The notes beneath the pieces were generated by a model. It was not told where the DNA came from. It saw nothing but the letters and a program-made list of their open reading frames with translations, and made no database searches. Below, piece after piece: positions 41,994 to 49,078 of a stretch of 64,000 bases of DNA; the stretch's first letter is position 1, and every line of letters starts with the position of its first letter. Origin of the DNA: Streptomyces sp. NBC_00525 (lineage in GTDB: Bacteria; Actinomycetota; Actinomycetes; Streptomycetales; Streptomycetaceae); contig NZ_CP107834.1 in the NCBI RefSeq assembly GCF_036346595.1, positions 4,650,001-4,714,000 of the forward strand, written 5' to 3'. Both the position numbers and the translations under genes were made by a program.

Positions 41994-43205
41994 ATGGCAG
42001 CGGAGATCGTCAATCCTCGCAGCGACAGCACCACCGACAGCACCACCGACGAGCCGTTCGATCCGGCCTTCGCCCTTCACCGGGGCGGGAAGATGGCCGT
42101 GCAGGCCACCGTCCCGATCCGGGACAAGGACGACCTGTCCCTGGCGTACACGCCGGGCGTGGCGAAGGTGTGCTCCGCGATCGCGGAGCAGCCCGAGCTG
42201 GTCCACGACTACACCTGGAAGTCCCAGGTCGTCGCCGTCGTCACGGACGGGACGGCGGTGCTCGGCCTCGGCGACATCGGTCCCGAGGCGTCCCTCCCCG
42301 TGATGGAGGGCAAGGCGATCCTGTTCAAGCAGTTCGGCGGCGTGGACGCGGTGCCGATCGCGCTCGCGACCACCGACGCGGACGAGATCGTGGAGACCGT
42401 CGTCCGGCTCGCCCCGTCCTTCGGCGGGGTGAACCTGGAGGACATCTCGGCGCCGCGCTGCTTCGAGATCGAGCGCAGGCTCCAGGAGCGGCTGGACATT
42501 CCGGTCTTCCACGACGACCAGCACGGCACCGCCGTCGTCACGCTGGCCGCCCTGCGCAACGCCGCGAAGCTGTCCGGGCGCAACCTGGGCGACCTGCGCG
42601 CCGTCATCTCGGGCGCCGGCGCGGCGGGCGTGGCCATCGCCAAGTTCCTGCTGGCGGCGGGGCTCGGCGACGTCGCCGTGGCCGACCGCAAGGGCATCGT
42701 CAGCCGGGACCGCGAGGACCTGACCGACGTCAAGCGCGAACTGGCCGAACTCACCAACCGGGCGGGCATCTCCGGCCCCCTGGAGGTGGCGCTGGCCGGC
42801 GCCGACGTCTTCATCGGCGTCTCCGGCGGTACGGTCCCGGAGGCGGCGGTCGCCTCGATGGCGCCCGGCGCGTTCGTCTTCGCGATGGCCAACCCGAACC
42901 CCGAGGTCCACCCCGACATCGCGCACAAGTACGCGTCCGTCGTGGCGACCGGGCGGTCGGACTACCCGAACCAGATCAACAACGTGCTGGCGTTCCCGGG
43001 GATCTTCGCGGGGGCGCTCCAGGTCCGGGCCTCCCGGATCACCGAGGGCATGAAGATCGCGGCGGCCAACGCGCTGGCGGACGTCGTCGGCGACGAGCTG
43101 GCGCCCGACTACGTGATCCCCTCGCCGTTCGACGAGCGGGTGGCCCCGGCGGTGACGGCCGCGGTGGCGGCGGCGGCCCGTGCGGAGGGCGTCGCCCGGC
43201 GCTGA
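41994..43205 (+). CDS. Malic enzyme (malate dehydrogenase, decarboxylating)
   Basis: This 403-residue short bacterial malic enzyme makes pyruvate and CO2 from malate with NAD(P)+. It has the malate-binding segment LSLAYTPGVAKVC, FGGVNLEDISAPRCFEIE, HDDQHGTA (metal ligands), and the Rossmann motif ISGAGAAGVAIAKFLLAAG. It lacks the C-terminal phosphotransacetylase-like domain of MaeB. ATG at 41994 follows AAGGGG. Cofactor preference is not certain from sequence. Confidence 0.93.
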   Translation: MAAEIVNPRSDSTTDSTTDEPFDPAFALHRGGKMAVQATVPIRDKDDLSLAYTPGVAKVCSAIAEQPELVHDYTWKSQVVAVVTDGTAVLGLGDIGPEASLPVMEGKAILFKQFGGVDAVPIALATTDADEIVETVVRLAPSFGGVNLEDISAPRCFEIERRLQERLDIPVFHDDQHGTAVVTLAALRNAAKLSGRNLGDLRAVISGAGAAGVAIAKFLLAAGLGDVAVADRKGIVSRDREDLTDVKRELAELTNRAGISGPLEVALAGADVFIGVSGGTVPEAAVASMAPGAFVFAMANPNPEVHPDIAHKYASVVATGRSDYPNQINNVLAFPGIFAGALQVRASRITEGMKIAAANALADVVGDELAPDYVIPSPFDERVAPAVTAAVAAAARAEGVARR

Positions 43206-43359
43206 GGCGTTGCGGGGGCCGCTGCCCCCGTACCCCCGCTCCGAGGACAGCCTTGCCGGCGTTCGGGGAGCGGGGGCCGGGGCGGCGTCCCCGGTGCGCG
43301 GTGCGTGTCACACCCGCAGCCGGTTACGCGCCGGTACCCCTGCCCCTATCGTCGGCGGC

Positions 43360-44331
43360 ATGTTCGCCGCCTACGCAGCCAGCCTGGACCCCGCCCACCC
43401 CCTGAACGGCCTCGAACTGGGCGATCGCCCGGCGCCGCGGGCCCGTCAGGGCTGGACCACCGTCAACGTCCGGGCCGCCTCCCTCAACCACCACGACCTC
43501 TGGTCCCTGCGCGGCGTCGGCCTCGCCGCGGACAGGCTCCCGATGATCCTCGGCTGCGACGCCGCCGGGATCGACCAGGACGGCAACGAGGTCGTCCTGC
43601 ACTCCGTCATCGGCCAGACCGGGCACGGGGTCGGGCCGGACGAGCCCCGCTCCATCCTCACCGAGCGCTACCAGGGCACCTTCGCCGAGCAGGTCACCGT
43701 GCCCACGTACAACGTGCTGCCCAAGCCGAGGGAACTCAGCTTCGAGCAGGCCGCCTGCCTGCCCACCGCCTGGCTGACCGCCTACCGCATGCTCTTCACC
43801 AACGCCGGGGTGCGGCCGGGGGACTCCGTCCTCGTCCAGGGCGCCGGCGGCGGGGTCGCCACCGCCGCGATCGTGCTGGGCCGGGCCGCCGGGCTCCGCG
43901 TGTACGCCACCAGCCGCGACGCGGCCAAGCGCGCGCGGGCCGTGGAGCTGGGCGCCGCGGAGGCGTTCGAGGCGGGCGCGCGGCTGCCGCACCGGGTGGA
44001 CGCCGTCATCGAGACGGTCGGCGCCGCCACCTGGTCCCACTCCGTCAAGTCGCTGCGGCCCGGCGGCACCCTGGTCATCTCCGGCGCGACCAGCGGGGAC
44101 CGGCCCTCGCACGCCGAGCTGACCCGGATCTTCTTCCTGGAGCTGAAGGTCGTCGGCTCGACCATGGGCTCCAAGGACGAGCTGGAGGACCTGCTCGCCT
44201 TCTGCGCCACGACCGGGGTGCGCCCCGTCATCGACGAGGTGCTGCCGCTGGACCGCGCCCGCGCGGGCTTCGAACGGCTCGCCGCGGGCGACCACTTCGG
44301 GAAGATCGTGCTCACTGTCAACAACGGTTGA
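43360..44331 (+). CDS. Zinc-type alcohol dehydrogenase/quinone oxidoreductase-like protein
   Basis: This 323-residue medium-chain dehydrogenase has SLNHHDLWSLRGVG in the N-terminal domain and the cofactor motif VLVQGAGGGVATAAIVLGRAAG. The catalytic zinc cysteine and structural zinc cysteines are not in their usual places, so it may act as a zinc-free NADPH reductase. ATG at 43360. The end of the gene carries an inverted repeat that belongs to the next promoter. Confidence 0.85.
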   Translation: MFAAYAASLDPAHPLNGLELGDRPAPRARQGWTTVNVRAASLNHHDLWSLRGVGLAADRLPMILGCDAAGIDQDGNEVVLHSVIGQTGHGVGPDEPRSILTERYQGTFAEQVTVPTYNVLPKPRELSFEQAACLPTAWLTAYRMLFTNAGVRPGDSVLVQGAGGGVATAAIVLGRAAGLRVYATSRDAAKRARAVELGAAEAFEAGARLPHRVDAVIETVGAATWSHSVKSLRPGGTLVISGATSGDRPSHAELTRIFFLELKVVGSTMGSKDELEDLLAFCATTGVRPVIDEVLPLDRARAGFERLAAGDHFGKIVLTVNNG

Positions 44332-44332
44332 C
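44317..44332. promoter_or_regulatory. Inverted repeat A upstream of the HTH/Clp-N operon
   Basis: GTCAAC-AACG-GTTGAC, a perfect 6-bp inverted repeat overlapping the stop codon of the dehydrogenase gene. It shares the GTCAA/TTGAC half-sites with the second repeat 11 bp downstream. Confidence 0.65.
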
Positions 44333-44342
44333 GCGGTCGGGG

Positions 44343-44360
44343 TGTCAATGTAGGTTGACA
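44343..44360. promoter_or_regulatory. Inverted repeat B at the start of the HTH gene
   Basis: TGTCAA-TGTAGG-TTGACA, a perfect 6-bp inverted repeat that ends 2 bp before the ATG of the HTH gene. It leaves no room for a ribosome site, so the mRNA is probably leaderless and the repeat should block transcription when bound. Confidence 0.72.
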
Positions 44361-44362
44361 TC

Positions 44363-44572
44363 ATGACCGAAGCAACGGATCTCGCCGAGCGTGCGGGCGA
44401 CCGCGACCCCCGTGTGGGGCTGCGGTCGGTCGCCGCGCTCCGGCGGCTGCTGGAGCAGCTGGAAGCCGTACAGGTCAGGAGCGCCCGCGCCAAGGGCTGG
44501 TCCTGGCAGGAGATCGCCGCCGAACTGGGCGTCAGCCGGCAGGCCGTGCACAAGAAGTACGGGAGGCATTGA
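44363..44572 (+). CDS. Small helix-turn-helix protein
   Basis: This 69-residue protein ends in a clear HTH: SWQEIAAELGVSRQAVHKKYGRH. A preceding helix, SVAALRRLLEQLEAVQVRSARAK, may dimerise it. It resembles the small DNA-binding partner proteins encoded before Clp-N-domain genes in actinobacteria. ATG at 44363 directly follows an inverted repeat, with no Shine-Dalgarno sequence. The stop and the next start share a base (TGATG). Autoregulation through the two TGTCAA/TTGACA repeats is likely. Confidence 0.87.
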   Translation: MTEATDLAERAGDRDPRVGLRSVAALRRLLEQLEAVQVRSARAKGWSWQEIAAELGVSRQAVHKKYGRH

Positions 44573-45150
44573 TGTTCGAGCGATTCACCAAGGACGCCCG
44601 CGCCACGGTGACCGAAGCCGTGGCGCACGCCGAACGGACCGGGGCCGACACGGTCACCGAGGAACATCTGCTGCTCGCCCTGCTGGACCGGGACGGCGGC
44701 CGGGCCGCGTTCGCGATCACCGCCCTGGGCCTCGCGGACCGCAGGGACTCCGTGACCGCCGCCCTCGCCGACGTACGCCGGCGGGGCGGCATGACCAGGG
44801 CCGACTCGGAGGCGCTCGCGGACATCGGCATCGACGTCACCGCGGTCGTCGCCCGTATCGAGGAGGCGCACGGCGAGGGAGCCCTGCGCGGCGACCGGGG
44901 CGCCCGGCGGCGTTGGTCGGGCGGCCCGTCCTTCTCCCGGAGCGCGAAGAAGATCCTGGAGAAGTCCCTGCGCGTCGCGCTCGGGCGCGCGGACCGGACC
45001 ATCGGCGCGGAACACCTCCTGCTGGCCCTCGCCGCCACGCCGGGGCCGGTCGCGGAAGTGCTCGCCGATCACGGGGCCGCCTACGGGGCGGTGGAACGCG
45101 CGCTGTTCGGGGCGGGCGGCGGCACGGAGGGCCACCGCAAGGCGGGCTGA
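44572..45150 (+). CDS. Tandem Clp N-domain protein
   Basis: This 192-residue protein consists of two Clp R (N-terminal) repeats: MFERFTKDARATVTEAVAHAE ... EEHLLLALLDRDGG, then FSRSAKKILEKSLRVALGRAD ... AEHLLLALAATPG. It has no AAA domain or ClpP-binding loop, so it cannot unfold proteins itself. It probably acts as an adaptor, sensor or decoy for ClpC substrates. It is translationally coupled to the HTH gene. ATG at 44572. Confidence 0.88.
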   Translation: MFERFTKDARATVTEAVAHAERTGADTVTEEHLLLALLDRDGGRAAFAITALGLADRRDSVTAALADVRRRGGMTRADSEALADIGIDVTAVVARIEEAHGEGALRGDRGARRRWSGGPSFSRSAKKILEKSLRVALGRADRTIGAEHLLLALAATPGPVAEVLADHGAAYGAVERALFGAGGGTEGHRKAG

Positions 45151-45242
45151 CCCGCCTCGCCGCCCCGCCTCGACGCCCCGGTTTCGTGCCGGGCTGCCCC
45201 GGCTCCGCCCCACCCCGTCGCTGCCGCGCCCCGAACGGCGCG

Positions 45243-46238
45243 CTACTTCGCCCCGTCCCCGCGCAGCGTCGCCGCCATCCGGGCCGCCGCCGTCGCCAGA
45301 TGGCCGCGGATCTCGCTCAGCTGGGGCTCCGTCACCCCGTGGTCGCGGGCGGTGTCGCGGATCTCGTCACGGAAGCGGTCGAGCAGGCGGTCCAGATCGC
45401 GGGCCGGGTCGCCCGTGCCGCCGGCGTCCATGCCCCAGTCGGGGTCGGGGTCCGCGTCGGCCGCGTCCGGCTTGAGGTACGGGGCGGCCCAGTTCCCCGT
45501 ACGGGCGAAGCCGCCGAGCTGGCCGGTGATCTCGGCCAGGCCCTCGCGGACCCCGGCCGGCCAGTCGCCGCGGGCGAAGTGCTCCTGGACCTGGCGGGCG
45601 GCGTTCTGCATCTGCTCGCGCGCCCTGTCCTGGGCCTCCTTCGCCTGGCGGCGGGCCTGCTGGGCATCCTGGCGGGCGCGCCGGGACTCGTCCTTCGCGC
45701 GGCGGGCCTGCTCCTTCCACTCCTGCTTCGCCTTGCGCAGCTCCTCCTTCGCGGTGCGCCACGCCTCCTTGTCGCCCAGGTCGCCGAAGGTCGGGTCCTT
45801 GAGCCCCGGACCGGCACCGGAACCGGCCCCCATGCCGCCGCCGGAGGTGTGGCGCGACTCGTCGGCCGCCGCCCGCATCTCGCTGCGCAGCTTGCCCGCA
45901 GCCCCGCGCACGTCGTCCCGCATCTCGGCGGCCAGCTCGGCGACCGACTCGCGGATCTCCAGCTCCAGATCGGCGAGTTCACCGGTGCGTCCGGCCAGCT
46001 CGGCGCGGCCCTCGTCGGTGATCGAGTAGACCTTGCGGCCGCCCTCGGTGGCGTGGGTGACGAGGCCCTCGGCCTCCAGCTTGGCCAGCCGCGGATAGAC
46101 CGTGCCCGCCGAGGGCGCGTAGAGACCCTGGAACCGCTCCTCCAGCAGGCGGATCACCTCGTAGCCGTGCCGGGGGGCCTCGTCGAGCAGCTTGAGGAGG
46201 TAGAGGCGCAGTCGGCCGTGGGCGAAAACGGGAGGCAT
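45243..46238 (-). CDS. PadR-family regulator with long C-terminal coiled tail
   Basis: This 331-residue protein has an N-terminal PadR winged helix (FAHGRLRLYLLKLLDEAPRHGYEVIRLLEERFQGLYAPSAGTVYPRLAKLEAEGLV, residues 4-58), about twice the usual PadR length. Residues 100-240 are extremely rich in Glu, Arg, Ala and Gln with heptad-like spacing (EEL RKAKQEWKEQARRAKDE), predicted coiled coil. It is coupled to the DUF4097 gene upstream (one base between stop and start). ATG at 46238. It probably represses its own operon. Confidence 0.9.
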   Translation of the reverse strand: MPPVFAHGRLRLYLLKLLDEAPRHGYEVIRLLEERFQGLYAPSAGTVYPRLAKLEAEGLVTHATEGGRKVYSITDEGRAELAGRTGELADLELEIRESVAELAAEMRDDVRGAAGKLRSEMRAAADESRHTSGGGMGAGSGAGPGLKDPTFGDLGDKEAWRTAKEELRKAKQEWKEQARRAKDESRRARQDAQQARRQAKEAQDRAREQMQNAARQVQEHFARGDWPAGVREGLAEITGQLGGFARTGNWAAPYLKPDAADADPDPDWGMDAGGTGDPARDLDRLLDRFRDEIRDTARDHGVTEPQLSEIRGHLATAAARMAATLRGDGAK

Positions 46239-46239
46239 G

Positions 46240-47097
46240 TCAGAGCACCTTTCCGGCCGGCTGGGCCTCGTACGGTTCGTCTTCGGCCGGTGGGCGGCGC
46301 AGCAGCGCGATAGACCCGGAGACGGTCGTCGCCCGCAGCGTTCCGGTGCCGGAGCCCAGCGTGCCGGTGATCTTCTTCGAGCCCCACTGTCCGCTGACCC
46401 GCAGGTCCTCGAAGCCGTTGGAGACGGAACCGCTCGCGGTGTTGGCCTCCACCCTGGCGTCGGCCGGGTGCGGCAGCCGGATGGCGATCTCGCCGGAGAC
46501 CGTGGTCAGCCGGATGTCCGTGGGCTTCCCGGTCGGGTTGAGATCGAGGACCATGCCGCCGCTGACGGAGTCCGCCTTCACCGAGGCGCCCGCCCCCTCG
46601 ACGACCGTCAGATCCCCCGACACGGAGTGGAACCGCAGGTCACCGGTGACGGACTGGGCCTCCACGCTGCCGGACACCGTCTCCGCGCCGACCGGCCCGG
46701 AGAGCTTGACGAGCGTGGTGTCCCCGGTGACGCCGCGCACCTCGGTGCGGCCCCGGACCCCGGAGACGAAGGCCCCGGCGCCCACGACCCCGACCTCCAC
46801 GGTCGAGCAGGCGGGGACCGCCAGCGAGACGACCGCGGTGCGCCGCCACTCCTTGCGGTCCAGCCACTTCAGCAGGTTCTGCCAGGCCAGGTCCTCGTAG
46901 GCCACGGTCAGGACGCCGTCCTCCTGCGTCACGAGCAGCGGGGGTCCTTCGACGGAGGAGACCTCCAGGCGGGCGGTCGGCTCGTCGGTGCCCACGACGT
47001 TGACCGTGCCGTTGACGATGCGCACCTTCAGCGCGGTCACGGGTTCGTCGAAGGTCAGCTTCTGAGGCTCGGCGACGGCCCACGTCGAGACAGGCAT
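46240..47097 (-). CDS. DUF4097 beta-strand repeat protein
   Basis: This 285-residue protein is made of repeating beta strands of the adhesin-like DUF4097 type, seen as recurring VSGxxxxxxVxGD blocks (for example VSGSVEAQSVTGDLRFHSVSGDLTVVEG). ATG at 47097. No signal peptide or anchor is visible, so it likely stays inside the cell. DUF4097 with a PadR regulator is a common pair in actinobacteria and may belong to envelope-stress responses; the exact role is unknown. Confidence 0.88.
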   Translation of the reverse strand: MPVSTWAVAEPQKLTFDEPVTALKVRIVNGTVNVVGTDEPTARLEVSSVEGPPLLVTQEDGVLTVAYEDLAWQNLLKWLDRKEWRRTAVVSLAVPACSTVEVGVVGAGAFVSGVRGRTEVRGVTGDTTLVKLSGPVGAETVSGSVEAQSVTGDLRFHSVSGDLTVVEGAGASVKADSVSGGMVLDLNPTGKPTDIRLTTVSGEIAIRLPHPADARVEANTASGSVSNGFEDLRVSGQWGSKKITGTLGSGTGTLRATTVSGSIALLRRPPAEDEPYEAQPAGKVL

Positions 47098-47131
47098 GGA
47101 TCTGACCTCCCGGATAGACGGACGACGCAAC

Positions 47132-47165
47132 ATATCGCGTCTCTTGAACAACACGATATATCGCG
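47132..47165. promoter_or_regulatory. Probable PadR operator, repeated ATATCGCG
   Basis: ATATCGCG occurs at 47132-47139 and again at 47158-47165. The second copy is part of a perfect palindrome CGATATATCG (47154-47163). These AT-containing motifs stand out in this GC-rich DNA. They lie 35-70 bp before the DUF4097 start, where the promoter should be. Confidence 0.62.
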
Positions 47166-47290
47166 GATTCGGGAAGTCAAGGAGAGGGTGGGCGGGAAGG
47201 CGGCAAGGGGGAGGGTGCGCGGAGGTGCGGGGCGCCGTAAAGGCGTACAAAAAGGATCAGAAGGGGATGAGGTGTCCTACCGTGTGATCC

Positions 47291-48175
47291 ATGGACGCGA
47301 CCTCACCCGTGGGTGCCCTGCTGCTGTGCCGGACCGTGCCGGACGCCGTGCGCCCGGTCGCGCACCTGCTGCGCGAACCCCTGCTGCTCGCACCGGCGGG
47401 GGAGGGCTGGACCGTCCTCGTACCGGAGGGCGAGCCCTGGCAGGGCGGCCGCCGCGCGCGGGCCGGCGAAGGGGAGCGCGCCGAACCCGTCGACCGGGTC
47501 CTGGGCGGCTGGGCCACCGCGCTCGCGGTCGGCTCCACCTGGCCGGTGCTCGCGCTCTGGTGGGACGGTGACCGGGCCGGATACACCCTGGCCGCCGGAT
47601 TCCGCCGCCCGGTGGGCTACGTCTGGCTGGCGGACGGCACCCCGGCCGGTGAGGACGAGGCCATGCGCACGTTCGCCGAGCGCCTCGGGCTCGACCCCGT
47701 ACTCGACGTGCAGGCGCTCGAAGCGCTCACCCGGCCCGACCCGGACGCCGACGCCCGCGCCAGGCTGCGCGGACTGCTCGCCGTACTCACGCGCACCGGT
47801 CTGACGCTCCCGCCCGGCCTCGACCCCGGCGAGCCGCCCGCCCGGCCGGTGCCGGACACCGGGGCATGGGAGAGGGCCGAACGCATCGAGTGGACCGGCT
47901 GGCGGGACGCGGTCAGGGTCGACCTCGGCGCCGTGGAGAGCAGCCGGCTCGGCCCCTGGGTGCGCGGGCCCAGGGCACGCGCACTGGCCGGCGTCCAGCT
48001 CGCCGCCGGGCTGCCGCTCGCCCTGTGGGGAGCGGCCAGGCGCAGCGGCGGCTGGGCCTTCGCCGGGGTGCTGCTGATGGCGCACGGCGCGCTGGGACTC
48101 GCCTACGACCGCATCCGCGACGGCGGGCCCGAGGGGGTGTCCGAACAAGTCCCCGAGGGGGACCGGACGGGCTGA
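47291..48175 (+). CDS. Hypothetical protein with C-terminal membrane helices
   Basis: This 294-residue protein has no recognised domain. Residues 1-215 are soluble and proline/arginine-rich. Two hydrophobic segments (about 228-244 and 250-268, ALAGVQLAAGLPLALWG and GWAFAGVLLMAHGALGLAY) suggest a C-terminal membrane hairpin. ATG at 47291. Codon use is typical. It converges with the DUF6104 gene directly at its 3' end. Confidence 0.7.
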   Translation: MDATSPVGALLLCRTVPDAVRPVAHLLREPLLLAPAGEGWTVLVPEGEPWQGGRRARAGEGERAEPVDRVLGGWATALAVGSTWPVLALWWDGDRAGYTLAAGFRRPVGYVWLADGTPAGEDEAMRTFAERLGLDPVLDVQALEALTRPDPDADARARLRGLLAVLTRTGLTLPPGLDPGEPPARPVPDTGAWERAERIEWTGWRDAVRVDLGAVESSRLGPWVRGPRARALAGVQLAAGLPLALWGAARRSGGWAFAGVLLMAHGALGLAYDRIRDGGPEGVSEQVPEGDRTG

Positions 48176-48358
48176 CTACTCGTCGTCCTCGTCGTCGTCC
48201 AGCCGGGCCAGCCAGGTCGCCAGGCGCTCGACCGGCACCTCGAAGTCGGGATTCAGATCGACGAACGTACGCAGCTGCTCGGCGAGCCACTCGAAGGTGA
48301 CCTCTTCCTCGCCCCGCCGCTTCTCCAGTTCCTCGATACCGCGGTCCGTGAAGTACAT
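48176..48358 (-). CDS. DUF6104 small acidic protein
   Basis: This 60-residue protein is highly acidic, with an EEVTFEWLAEQLRTFVDLNPDFEVPVERLATWLARLDDDEDDE pattern of helices (positions 18-60). It matches the small Streptomyces family DUF6104. ATG at 48358. It ends immediately next to the stop of the convergent upstream gene. No function is known. Confidence 0.85.
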   Translation of the reverse strand: MYFTDRGIEELEKRRGEEEVTFEWLAEQLRTFVDLNPDFEVPVERLATWLARLDDDEDDE

Positions 48359-48490
48359 GCCACAAGTCTAGAGCGGCCCCCGGACCCCTCCGCCCCGCCC
48401 GTCCACCTCCCGGAGTGTCCTCGTCGATCTACCCCGCATCCACCGACTACGGCCGTTAATCTGCGGGTAATTGGCGAACGGGGGGTTGTC

Positions 48491-49078
48491 ATGAGCGACG
48501 GTGGGTCCCGGATTACGCGCATTGAGCTGCCGGACGGTACGCCGGTCTGGGCCCGGATCTCCGGGGCGGAGGAGCTGACCGGGCCCTCGCCCGGCGGCGG
48601 GCCGACCTACACGGACACCGGGTTCGGGGACTTCGCGGACCAGGTGCAGGCGCGGGTCGAGAGCCTGCACTCCGTGGTGACCGGTGTGGCGCGCTCGCTC
48701 GCCGTGCCGCTGCGCGCGGTGCGGCCGGACGAGGTCAGCGTCGAGTTCGGCATCGAGCTGACCGCCAAGGCCGGCAAGATCGTCGGACTGCTCGCGGACG
48801 GCGAGGCCAAGGGCGCCATCACGGTCACCCTCACCTGGAACGGCGGCGGCCCCCCGGTGGACGCGCCCCCGCCCGCCCCCGTGCCCGCGCAGACCTCCGC
48901 ACCGCCCCCGGAGCCGGGCCCCGCGCCCGCGCCCCCCGTCCCGTTCGCGCCCCCCGTGCCACCCCCGACCGCCCCGCCGGGCGCGGGCGCACCCCCCGGT
49001 CACCCGTCCGCCGGGGCACCCCCCGGCGCACCGGCACACCCCGGTGGTGCGGACGACACGGACGGCGGCCGGGCATGA
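48491..49078 (+). CDS. Trypsin-co-occurring domain protein (trypco1/CU044_2847)
   Basis: This 195-residue protein has the trypco1 domain at residues 1-118 (RITRIELPDGTPVWARI ... DEVSVEFGIELTAKAGKIVGLLADGEAKGAITVTLTWN). A long Pro/Ala/Gly tail without secondary structure follows. Such proteins are encoded next to trypsin-like proteases in NTP-dependent bacterial conflict systems and are thought to regulate or be cleaved by them. ATG at 48491; the stop overlaps the protease start by 4 bp. First gene of the 13-kb operon. Confidence 0.88.
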   Translation: MSDGGSRITRIELPDGTPVWARISGAEELTGPSPGGGPTYTDTGFGDFADQVQARVESLHSVVTGVARSLAVPLRAVRPDEVSVEFGIELTAKAGKIVGLLADGEAKGAITVTLTWNGGGPPVDAPPPAPVPAQTSAPPPEPGPAPAPPVPFAPPVPPPTAPPGAGAPPGHPSAGAPPGAPAHPGGADDTDGGRA

